Source: Desulforudis sp.
GTDB lineage: Bacteria; Bacillota; Desulfotomaculia; Desulfotomaculales; Desulforudaceae
Reading direction: 5' to 3'
NCBI GenBank assembly: GCA_014859075.1
Contig: JACUUW010000026.1
Location: 1 to 14,156, forward strand
DNA: 14,156 nucleotides
The first letter of the stretch is position 1; each line of letters begins with the position of its first letter. Position numbers and translations under genes: made by a program. Under the pieces are notes generated by a model, which saw nothing but the letters and a program-made list of their open reading frames with translations, was not told the origin of the DNA and ran no database searches. Below, piece by piece: positions 1 to 5,870 of this stretch.

Positions 1-1014
1 TTCTGAAGTCCCCCGGTCTTCCAAACTGTACCAGCGCATTGCGGCCGCCGCCCAGGTGAGTCCGGCGCCAAATCCAACCATGACCACCCGGTCACCGTCG
101 GTCAACCGGCCGGAACGCACCGCCTCGTCGAGGGCCAGTGGGATGGAAGCGGAAGAGGTATTACCGTACCGGTCGACATTGACCAAGACACGTTCCATGG
201 GCACCTCCAGGCGCTTTGCCGCTGCTTCGATGATTCTAATGTTCGCCTGATGGGGAATGAACAGGTCAACCTGGCCCTGATCAAGACCGGCCGCCCGGAT
301 TACCTCCACCGCTGCTTCAACGAGGATCCGGACTGCGAACCGGAAAACCTCCCGCCCGTTCATGTGTATATAGTGCAGCTTTTGTTCCACCGTCATGGTC
401 GAGGCCGGCAGGCGTGAACCCCCGGCCGGCAATTTCAACAGATCGCCTCCGGAGCCATCGGAACCCAGACAAGTCGCCATCAGACCGCGCCCGGCCGGTA
501 CCGGCTGCAGTACCACTGCCCCGGCCCCGTCCCCGAACAGGACGCAGGTGGTTCTATCTTCCCAGTTTAGAATCTTGGAAAGGATTTCGGCTCCGATGAC
601 CAGGACGGTGCGATAGGTGCCGGTGGCGATGAATTGTCCCCCCGCCACCAATCCGTACATAAAGCCGGTACAACCCGCCGCGAGGTCGAAGGCGGCGGCC
701 CGGCATTTGAGCCGTTCCTGCACGAGGCTGGCCGTTGACGGAAACATCATGTCAGGCGTGGCGGTGGCCACAATGATCAGGTCCACCTCTTCCGGGGCCA
801 CCCCGCCATCGGCCATGGCGCGCTCCGCCGCTATCAGAGCCAGGTCGGAAGTAGACTGGTCGGGCCTGGCTATCCGGCGCTCTCGAATGCCGGTGCGTTC
901 GCGGATCCATTCATCCGAAGTGTCGACCAGGGACTCCAACTCCCGGTTGGCCACAACTCGTTCGGGCAGGTAGGTGCCGATGCCCACAATCCCGGCCGAA
1001 AACAGCTCAGCCAT
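1..1014 (-). CDS. fabH: Beta-ketoacyl-ACP synthase III (KAS III), C-terminus cut by window edge
   Basis: FabH condenses an acyl-CoA primer with malonyl-ACP to start type II fatty acid synthesis in the cytoplasm. Reading minus from ATG at 1014 gives 338 open codons to the edge. The thiolase-fold landmarks are complete: catalytic Cys115 in DLAAGCTGF, His255 in PHQAN and Asn285 in YGNTSSAS, with the late GFGAGLTW motif at about 314-321. FabH is usually about 325-335 residues, so only the last few residues can be missing. Its ATG overlaps the plsX stop by 8 bases, which implies translational coupling and one transcript. The start is supported by the coupling and by the usual FabH N-terminus (GIVGIGTYLP). 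KAS III is clear; primer specificity (acetyl versus branched) cannot be told from sequence alone. Confidence 0.95.
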   Translation of the reverse strand, partial: MAELFSAGIVGIGTYLPERVVANRELESLVDTSDEWIRERTGIRERRIARPDQSTSDLALIAAERAMADGGVAPEEVDLIIVATATPDMMFPSTASLVQERLKCRAAAFDLAAGCTGFMYGLVAGGQFIATGTYRTVLVIGAEILSKILNWEDRTTCVLFGDGAGAVVLQPVPAGRGLMATCLGSDGSGGDLLKLPAGGSRLPASTMTVEQKLHYIHMNGREVFRFAVRILVEAAVEVIRAAGLDQGQVDLFIPHQANIRIIEAAAKRLEVPMERVLVNVDRYGNTSSASIPLALDEAVRSGRLTDGDRVVMVGFGAGLTWAAAAMRWYSLEDRGTSE

Positions 1015-2020
1015 TGGCGGTTTCGACTCCACTGGCCATCACTTCGCTGATGCCGTCAGCAATCGCCCCAACCAGGTTATTCTTGACGGCGTCACCGGCC
1101 ACACGTATCGCATTCTTGATTGATTTAGCCTGGGAACTGCCGTGACTTACCACCACGACCCCATTAACCCCGAGTAACGGCACCCCACCGTATTCGGTAT
1201 AATCAAACCTGCGCCGGATATTCTTCAGTACCGTTACCGCCATTCCCAGGAACACTCTTGACATCCAATTATTAGAAATCTCCTGCTTGATTGCATTCTC
1301 CATTGTGTGCACCAAGCCTTCTCCGGTCTTGAGCACGATGTTGCCCGTAAACCCATCACAGACTATTACATCCACGTGCCCGCTGAATAGGTCCCGGCCC
1401 TCGACATTGCCCGTGAAACGGAAAGGGGCCCCTTCGAAAAGCCGGTAGGCCGCAAGGGTCAACTCATTGCCCTTGGAAGGTTCCTCACCGATACTTAGCA
1501 GCCCCACCCGGGGCTGAGTTACCCCCAACACCTTCTGAGCGTACATGGCCCCCATAATCCCAAAGTGAAGCAAGTGTGCCGGTTTACAGTCCACATTCGC
1601 CCCGACATCGACAAGGACAGTCTGGGATCTTGCGTTGGGGATCAGGCTGAGAAGTGCCGGCCGGTCGATACCGGCAGTGCGCCCGAGATGCATGAAACTG
1701 GCGGCGAAGGTGGCACCGGTATTGCCGGCCGACACGGCCGCATCAGCCGTCCCGTCCCGGACCAGCTGCACGGCCTTTACAACCGAGGCCTGAGGTTTCC
1801 GCCTGACTGCCAAAACCGGTGACTCCTCCATCTTGATGATGTCCGGAGCGTGTACTATGGACAGGTTCCGGGATGAACCCAGCGCTGCAGAAATCTTTTC
1901 CTCGTCTCCAACCAGAATTACATCAAGCTTCAATTCTTGGGCTGCGGCCTCGGCACCCTTCACGATTTCCAAGGGTGCAAAGTCGCCCCCCATGGCGTCA
2001 ACCGCTACGCGCAACCCCAT
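1007..2020 (-). CDS. plsX: Phosphate acyltransferase PlsX
   Basis: PlsX converts acyl-ACP to acyl-phosphate, the acyl donor for PlsY in phosphatidic acid synthesis, and works at the inner face of the membrane. The 337-residue product has the family's N-terminal VAVDAMGGD (5-13), SAGNTGA (97-103) and LLSIGEEPSKG (174-184), and the normal length of about 330. The frame is open up to 2095, but I place the start at ATG 2020: it gives the standard PlsX N-terminus, has a G-rich element (GGGGGG) just upstream, and lies about 36 bases after a good promoter (2064-2092), whereas a start at 2095 would precede that promoter. An ATG at 2047 is a weaker alternative with little ribosome binding site. fabH follows with an 8-base overlap. 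In many Firmicutes the regulator FapR is encoded just upstream of plsX; it is absent here. Confidence 0.95.
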   Translation of the reverse strand: MGLRVAVDAMGGDFAPLEIVKGAEAAAQELKLDVILVGDEEKISAALGSSRNLSIVHAPDIIKMEESPVLAVRRKPQASVVKAVQLVRDGTADAAVSAGNTGATFAASFMHLGRTAGIDRPALLSLIPNARSQTVLVDVGANVDCKPAHLLHFGIMGAMYAQKVLGVTQPRVGLLSIGEEPSKGNELTLAAYRLFEGAPFRFTGNVEGRDLFSGHVDVIVCDGFTGNIVLKTGEGLVHTMENAIKQEISNNWMSRVFLGMAVTVLKNIRRRFDYTEYGGVPLLGVNGVVVVSHGSSQAKSIKNAIRVAGDAVKNNLVGAIADGISEVMASGVETANG

Positions 2021-2063
2021 CTGCCCCCCACTGGTACACTTCTTCATCAACTCTATAAATGTG

Positions 2064-2092
2064 AGTATACCCAACTTACCATGTAAAAGCAA
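2064..2092 (-). promoter_or_regulatory. Putative sigma-A promoter for plsX-fabH
   Basis: On the minus strand, TTGCTT (2092-2087) and TATACT (2069-2064) are separated by 17 bases. The -10 matches 5 of 6 consensus positions, the -35 only 3 of 6. It lies between the rpmF terminator and plsX, with a predicted transcript start near 2057 and a leader of about 36 bases. I see no FapR-type operator around it. Confidence 0.5.
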
Positions 2093-2100
2093 CAAGAGGA

Positions 2101-2136
2101 AAAAATAAGCTTTTGGGGCGCCAAAAGCTTATTTTT
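2101..2136 (-). terminator. Perfect hairpin terminator after rpmF
   Basis: Two exactly complementary 16-base arms (2101-2116 and 2121-2136) flank a 4-base loop. Each arm ends in five A or T residues, so the RNA has a U-rich 3' end on either strand. The rpmF stop codon (2131-2129) lies inside the arm. The element separates yceD-rpmF from the plsX promoter and is a textbook intrinsic terminator; it may let some transcription through into plsX. Confidence 0.85.
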
Positions 2137-2308
2137 CGGTATTTACGACCTTTTTCGCCTTATAGTATCCACACTCCGGACAAACCCGGTGCGGCACCAT
2201 CCGCGCCTGACACTGCGGGCAGTCGACCAGGTTGGGAACGTCAAGCTTTTTCCCCGTCCGGCGCATCCGCTGCCGCTGCTTGGAATGTTTGCGTTTTGGA
2301 ACACCCAT
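2129..2308 (-). CDS. rpmF: 50S ribosomal protein L32, zinc-binding form
   Basis: The 59-residue product starts MGVPKRKHSKQRQRMRR, the classic L32 N-terminus, and carries two CxxC pairs (Cys30/33 and Cys43/46) forming a zinc ribbon, so this is the zinc-dependent (C+) form. The start is ATG 2308, preceded by a strong ribosome binding site (AAGGGGGTGG). The ancestral yceD frame ends in TAA overlapping this ATG by one base (TAATG), the usual yceD-rpmF coupling. Because the yceD frame is now broken, ribosomes reading yceD would stop about 95 bases before this start, so L32 probably depends more on its own binding site. The stop codon lies inside the downstream terminator stem. Confidence 0.95.
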   Translation of the reverse strand: MGVPKRKHSKQRQRMRRTGKKLDVPNLVDCPQCQARMVPHRVCPECGYYKAKKVVNTEK

Positions 2309-2415
2309 TATTCCACCCCCTTTGATCCGGGTTTAAGCAATTTCACCAGCCCGGCAAGCCTGGGATCGACATAGTCTGCACGACAACTGCAGGAGGCCTG
2401 GTTCAGCATCTGCCC
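2308..2415 (-). pseudogene. Out-of-frame C-terminal tail of the DUF177 gene
   Basis: In the frame shifted from yceD, codons from 2415 to the TAA at 2310-2308 encode 35 residues with the expected family tail: GQMLNQ, then CSC, then YVDPRLAGLVKLL. Joining it to the upstream frame restores LCRACG if one extra GTGC unit is supplied (giving 172 residues), or LCRCG with a single extra base. The tail ends one base into the rpmF ATG. It has no start codon or binding site of its own and is not a separate gene. Good conservation of the tail suggests a very recent mutation or a base-calling error. Confidence 0.8.
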
Positions 2416-2822
2416 GCACGACAAAGCCCCCGACACTCGGAGTGACACAACGCTTTCATTGGAAGGGAAACGATGATATTCTGGACGACGGTGTCGGTGA
2501 TATCGACCGGCTCACCCTCCATGGGGGCCGTTTCGGCATCGTCTTGGCACCAGCCCCGACCGTACTTTTCGGCAAGAGTCACTTGAAAGGGGTATTCAAA
2601 AGGCTCCAGGCACCTGGCGCACATCAACTCAACCCGGCCTCGGACCGAACCGTTGAACCAGTATTGGCCCTCCATATAGGTGACGTTGACCTCCGCTTCC
2701 ACCGGACCGATGAAGGCAACGATCTCATCCGGTCCCTCCACGGGAGCCAATTGCTCCCGGAAATTAAAGATCACCGGTTTGCCGGGCTGGTCCCGCACGC
2801 CAGCAAGGTTGAGCCGGAACAT
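2403..2822 (-). CDS. DUF177 / YceD (YlbN) family protein, C-terminally truncated by frameshift
   Basis: DUF177 proteins are encoded next to rpmF across bacteria and have been linked to 23S rRNA/ribosome metabolism; the exact role is unsettled. From ATG 2822 (binding site TAGGAGTG) the frame gives 139 residues with the conserved CARCLEPF motif (Cys68/71) and the start of the C-terminal Cys motif LCHSECRGLC (Cys126, 130, 134). It then leaves the family pattern, reading RAGRC and stopping at 2403. The frame open up to 2906 includes an upstream extension that would begin before the -35 of a perfect promoter, so 2822 is the real start. The missing tail is present in another frame (2308-2415). The family is usually about 165-175 residues, so this version lacks the end of its cysteine cluster. 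It is either a true mutation or a sequence error. Confidence 0.85.
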   Translation of the reverse strand: MFRLNLAGVRDQPGKPVIFNFREQLAPVEGPDEIVAFIGPVEAEVNVTYMEGQYWFNGSVRGRVELMCARCLEPFEYPFQVTLAEKYGRGWCQDDAETAPMEGEPVDITDTVVQNIIVSLPMKALCHSECRGLCRAGRC

Positions 2823-2847
2823 TGATACACTCCTATCCAACAGAGCC

Positions 2848-2876
2848 ATTATAATTGGCGGGCCTGGGCTTGTCAA
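2848..2876 (-). promoter_or_regulatory. Perfect-consensus sigma-A promoter for yceD-rpmF
   Basis: On the minus strand, TTGACA (2876-2871), a 17-base spacer and TATAAT (2853-2848) match the sigma-A consensus at all 12 positions with optimal spacing. Predicted transcription starts near 2841, about 19 bases before the DUF177 ATG at 2822, which also settles that start. A promoter this strong suits a ribosomal protein operon. Confidence 0.85.
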
Positions 2877-2907
2877 TAAAAACCTGGTCTCCCCAGCCTT
2901 CTCCAAC

Positions 2908-2915
2908 CATACATT
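2908..2915 (+). promoter_or_regulatory. Possible sigma-E -10 element upstream of ylbJ
   Basis: CATACATT fits the mother-cell sigma-E -10 consensus CATACAnT and lies about 50 bases before the ylbJ start. ylbJ is in the sigma-E regulon in B. subtilis. The sequence about 14 bases upstream (GGTCTCCC, 2886-2893) matches the -35 poorly, so this is only a candidate. Confidence 0.3.
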
Positions 2916-2965
2916 CTATTGAACCAGGTCACCGGGTTCAACCAAAAAGACAAAGGAAGCCTGTT

Positions 2966-4150
2966 ATGCGTTTAGCCCCCGGCCGGCTCCTGCTGGCTGT
3001 ATCGACGGTGCTGTTCGTTACCGTAATCGCCGCCCGTCCCCGCATCGCCTTCGAGGGGGCCATGGTCGGAATGGACACCTGGTGGAACATCGTGTTTCCG
3101 GCCCTGCTTCCCTTCTTCATTGTGTCCGAATTGATACTTGGACTCGGTCTGGCAGGATTCGCCGGCGTGCTGCTCGAACCAGTGATGCGGCCGACCTTTC
3201 GACTCCCGGGCGCCGCTTCGTTTGCGGTGGCCGTAGGATACAGTTCCGGTTATCCGGTTGGAGCCAACTTCACCGCCCGGCTCCGTGCCGAAAACCTATG
3301 TACCAGGGCGGAAGCCGAACACCTGCTGACTTTCACCAATAACGCCAGCCCGCTGTTCATCCTGGTGGCCGTTTCGGTCGGCATGTTCAACAACCCGGCC
3401 CTGGGACCGTTTCTCTTGACGGTACATTACATGAGTAATCTTATCCTGGGCTTGCTGTTCCGCAACTACCGCCGCCGTGAAAGGAGCCCGTCGGTCGCCA
3501 CGGCCGGACTCTGGAGACGCGCTCTTCACCAGTTTCTCGCCACCGACGACCGGCATCCCGGCCAAATACTGGGAGAAGCAGTCAAATCGGCGGTCAACAA
3601 GATCATGATCATCGGCGGCTTCATCGTTCTGTTCGCCGTAATCGTCAATCTACTGTCAAGCTTCGGCCTGCTCCAGGTGCTGGCGAAACTCTTGGGGTTG
3701 TTCCTGCAACCCTTAGGCTTGAAACCCGAACTCTATCTGCCACTCGCCACCGGCGTCTTCGAAATGACTCTGGGCATCAGACAGGTCAGTCAATCCACGG
3801 TCCCTCTGATCCAACAACTGATTGCCGTCCAACTGATCCTGGCCTGGAGCGGTCTTTCCATCCAGGCCCAGGTCGCCAGCTTTGTGTCCGGAACGGACAT
3901 CCGTCTCCCGCTCTATTTTCTGGGCCGGCTGGCACACTGCACCTTGGCCGCCGTGCTCACTCTGCTTTTCTTTCCAATGTTTGAAGCTCTGCTGGTGTCC
4001 TCGGTTCAGGTGTCCGCAGTCACCGCCGTCGCGTATTCGTGGACGGCCGTGTTCCAGACTTCCGTGCTGCTGGCTTTGATCCTGCCCCTGGCCGTCCTTA
4101 GTTTTGGAATGTTCTCGCACCTCATCCGGCGGTTATTTCATGTTTCTTAA
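2966..4150 (+). CDS. ylbJ: Sporulation integral membrane protein YlbJ
   Basis: YlbJ is a polytopic membrane protein with nucleoside-recognition/gate-type (Gate) domains needed for normal spore cortex or spore maturation in Bacillus; its transported substrate is unknown. The 394-residue product has many hydrophobic segments (about 8-10 by eye), an N-terminal TM segment after a short basic stretch, and the conserved block AVAVGYSSGYPVGA followed by TFTNNASPLFI, with GVFEMTLGI in the second half. I choose ATG 2966 because AAAGGAAG lies about 8 bases upstream and the protein then starts where YlbJ proteins normally do; the frame is open back to 2855, but that stretch is not YlbJ-like and overlaps the divergent yceD promoter. 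In Bacillus ylbJ follows coaD in the same direction; here it faces coaD's operon and overlaps its last gene by 18 bases. Confidence 0.9.
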   Translation: MRLAPGRLLLAVSTVLFVTVIAARPRIAFEGAMVGMDTWWNIVFPALLPFFIVSELILGLGLAGFAGVLLEPVMRPTFRLPGAASFAVAVGYSSGYPVGANFTARLRAENLCTRAEAEHLLTFTNNASPLFILVAVSVGMFNNPALGPFLLTVHYMSNLILGLLFRNYRRRERSPSVATAGLWRRALHQFLATDDRHPGQILGEAVKSAVNKIMIIGGFIVLFAVIVNLLSSFGLLQVLAKLLGLFLQPLGLKPELYLPLATGVFEMTLGIRQVSQSTVPLIQQLIAVQLILAWSGLSIQAQVASFVSGTDIRLPLYFLGRLAHCTLAAVLTLLFFPMFEALLVSSVQVSAVTAVAYSWTAVFQTSVLLALILPLAVLSFGMFSHLIRRLFHVS

Positions 4151-4579
4151 CTCGGCACGACCGGCTTCGATCTCTTTGGCTATTTGTTCCAGACGGCCGT
4201 CCAGCTTGGCCATTACGTTGTCGGCATAATCACGGGCGCCCAGGCGCATTTCGCGCGACACCTGCTCGGCCTTCCGTACGATCTCTTCGGCCATTTCCCT
4301 AGCCTGCCGAACCACTTCACTTTCCTCAACCTTTTTTTCTACTTCCTTTTGGGCCTCTTCCAACAACCGGTGCGCCTCCTGACGTGACTCGCTCATAACC
4401 TTCTCCCGCTCCTGGACCAGCCATTTGGCCTTACGCACTTCTTCCGGAAGAATGGTACGGGCGCGGTCGAGAAAATCGAGAATTTTTTCCTCATCAATCA
4501 ACAACTTCTTGGTCATCGGCACCCGGGGCGAATTCTGCACGAATTCTTCCAGGTCGTTGAGTATGGAGAGCAATTCCAC
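4133..4579 (-). CDS. Coiled-coil protein of the coaD operon (often annotated 'ATPase'; no ATPase motif)
   Basis: A 148-residue, strongly charged, soluble helical protein. Residues about 45-140 are rich in E, K, R and A with long heptad-like stretches, reminiscent of the F-type ATPase b-subunit stalk, which explains the common database name, but there is no P-loop and no N-terminal membrane anchor. Similar genes follow coaD in several Clostridia; I know of no defined function. The frame opens with GTG at 4591, but I prefer GTG at 4579, giving MELLSILNDLEEF: AAGGGGTGA lies about 8 bases before it, while the 4591 start has almost no room after the coaD stop (3 bases). Its 3' end overlaps the opposing ylbJ by 18 bases. 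Confidence 0.75.
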   Translation of the reverse strand: MELLSILNDLEEFVQNSPRVPMTKKLLIDEEKILDFLDRARTILPEEVRKAKWLVQEREKVMSESRQEAHRLLEEAQKEVEKKVEESEVVRQAREMAEEIVRKAEQVSREMRLGARDYADNVMAKLDGRLEQIAKEIEAGRAELRNMK

Positions 4580-4594
4580 CTTAACCCTCACCCC

Positions 4595-5077
4595 TTAACG
4601 AAATTTATCCCGCAGTATCCTAACCACCGGGTATGGAACCATGTCGTCCAGACAACCTTGGTAACGAGCCACCTCCTTAACGGAACCTGAACTGATGAAT
4701 GAATATTTGGCCTCGGTCATCAGAAACACGGTCTCGATCTCCGGTGCCAGTTTCTTGTTTGTCAACGCCATAGTGAATTCGTATTCAAAGTCGGACACCG
4801 CCCGTAAACCCCGAATCAAGGCCCGGGCCCCCTGTTCCCGAGCGAAACGCACCGTTAAACCACGGTAAGCGTCCACCCGCACATTGGGTAGATCTTGCAA
4901 CACGAGCTTCAACATGTCCAGGCGCTCCTGAACGGTAAACAGCGGCTCTTTGACCGAGTTATAGGCTACCGCCACAATGACTTGCTCGAAAAGCACCGCC
5001 GCCCGCTCGATTATGTCCAGGTGCCCGTTGGTCACGGGGTCAAAACTTCCCGGGTAAATGGCTATGTTCAAGATCAT
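4595..5077 (-). CDS. coaD: Phosphopantetheine adenylyltransferase (PPAT)
   Basis: CoaD transfers AMP from ATP to 4'-phosphopantetheine to make dephospho-CoA, the penultimate step of coenzyme A synthesis. The 160-residue product is exactly the usual length and has the nucleotidyltransferase motif GSFDPVTNGH, the substrate-binding RGLRAVSDFEYE, and the C-terminal SFISSGSVKE that replaces the common ISSSxVKE form. ATG 5077 overlaps the rsmD stop (ATGA, 4 bases), the usual coupling of these two genes. The frame extends up to 5134, but that part lies inside rsmD and is not conserved. The next gene starts about 15 bases after the coaD stop. Confidence 0.96.
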   Translation of the reverse strand: MILNIAIYPGSFDPVTNGHLDIIERAAVLFEQVIVAVAYNSVKEPLFTVQERLDMLKLVLQDLPNVRVDAYRGLTVRFAREQGARALIRGLRAVSDFEYEFTMALTNKKLAPEIETVFLMTEAKYSFISSGSVKEVARYQGCLDDMVPYPVVRILRDKFR

Positions 5078-5631
5078 TCCCCCGCCCGCCGGTAGAAAGA
5101 AAGCAATGTCTCGCCGTAACGTTCCCGCCGCCAAACCTCAAACCCGCCGATGCGCTCCGCAGGCGGATTCCGTTGGGACGACTCCACGATGATCCACCCA
5201 TCGGGTTCAACCACTCCGCTCCATGCCAGCGCCAGCACTGTCTTGTTCACCAGAGTCCCCTTATAAGGAGGGTCAACGTACACCAAGTCGAACATCCAGC
5301 CTTCTCGGCCCAGATCACCGATCACCGCTTCAACGTCACCGGCGCGTAGCGTCGCGCCCCGGCCCACACCCGTGTCCTCCAGATTCCGGCGCAATATGGC
5401 GGATGCTTGTCGATCTCTCTCTACAAAGACAACATCCCGCGCGCCCCTGCTGACCGCCTCCAGGCCCACAGCGCCCGTTCCGGCGTACAGATCCAGGAAT
5501 CGGCACCCGGGCACCCGGGTCGCCAAGATGTTAAACAGCGCCTCGCGCACGCGGTCCGTGGTAGGGCGCACTGCTGATCCCCTTCTGACTCCTAGACGTC
5601 TGCCCCTTAGCTCCCCGGCAATAATACGCAA
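5074..5631 (-). CDS. rsmD: 16S rRNA (guanine(966)-N2)-methyltransferase RsmD
   Basis: RsmD methylates G966 of 16S rRNA within the 30S subunit. The 185-residue Rossmann-fold protein has the SAM-binding motif LDLYAGTGAVGLEA (46-59), the acidic ribose-binding residue in VFVERD (68-73) and the catalytic DPPY (120-123). The N-terminus RIIAGELRGRRL and the RPTTDRVREALFNIL block (22-36) are diagnostic. The start is a TTG codon (5631-5629) with only a weak AAAGG about 10 bases upstream, so translation may be modest. It heads the operon rsmD-coaD-coiled-coil protein, with a promoter near 5666-5674. Confidence 0.95.
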   Translation of the reverse strand: MRIIAGELRGRRLGVRRGSAVRPTTDRVREALFNILATRVPGCRFLDLYAGTGAVGLEAVSRGARDVVFVERDRQASAILRRNLEDTGVGRGATLRAGDVEAVIGDLGREGWMFDLVYVDPPYKGTLVNKTVLALAWSGVVEPDGWIIVESSQRNPPAERIGGFEVWRRERYGETLLSFYRRAGE

Positions 5632-5665
5632 AGGTACTCAGCCTTTCCCGGTCTATTTCGGAACT

Positions 5666-5674
5666 ATTATAACA
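5666..5674 (-). promoter_or_regulatory. Extended -10 promoter for rsmD-coaD operon
   Basis: The minus strand reads TGTTATAAT (5674-5666), a perfect TATAAT with the TGn extension. No good -35 is visible 16-18 bases upstream, which is tolerated by extended -10 promoters. Predicted transcription starts near 5659, giving a leader of about 28 bases to the TTG start of rsmD. Confidence 0.6.
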
Positions 5675-5805
5675 CATCCGGGCTAAATATAGTTGTTTTG
5701 GATGTTTCTCCCAGGCATGTCACCTTTTTCTTTTAGGTACGCCCATTCTTCCCCACCGGACCCATCTTTGCACCGGGCGGACGCCCCCACTCAATTCGTC
5801 TTCCG

Positions 5806-5835
5806 GTATATCCGGGCGGTTCCCGGGATACGATA
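5806..5835 (+). promoter_or_regulatory. Candidate sigma-F/sigma-G forespore promoter for gpr
   Basis: GTATA (5806-5810), a 15-base gap and GGATACGATA (5826-5835) match the sigma-F pattern GYATA-(15/16)-GGnnAnAnTR with one mismatch. In B. subtilis gpr is transcribed from sigma-F and then sigma-G. The leader to the ATG would be about 30 bases. The fit is by eye and the element is short. Confidence 0.45.
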
Positions 5836-5870
5836 CTGAGCGACCACTTGTTGGCAAGGAGGTACCTCTT

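Noticed and set aside
2021..2095. 25-residue N-terminal extension of plsX
   Set aside because: It would start upstream of the -35 of the plsX promoter and is not in the PlsX family; ATG 2020 gives the normal start.
2442..2825. 127-codon plus-strand open frame opposite yceD
   Set aside because: Antisense to a recognised DUF177 gene with no binding site or homology.
2855..2965. N-terminal extension of ylbJ
   Set aside because: The extension begins inside the divergent yceD promoter, lacks a binding site and is not YlbJ-like; ATG 2966 has AAAGGAAG.
5078..5134. 19-residue N-terminal extension of coaD
   Set aside because: It lies inside rsmD; ATG 5077 with the ATGA overlap gives the standard 160-residue enzyme.
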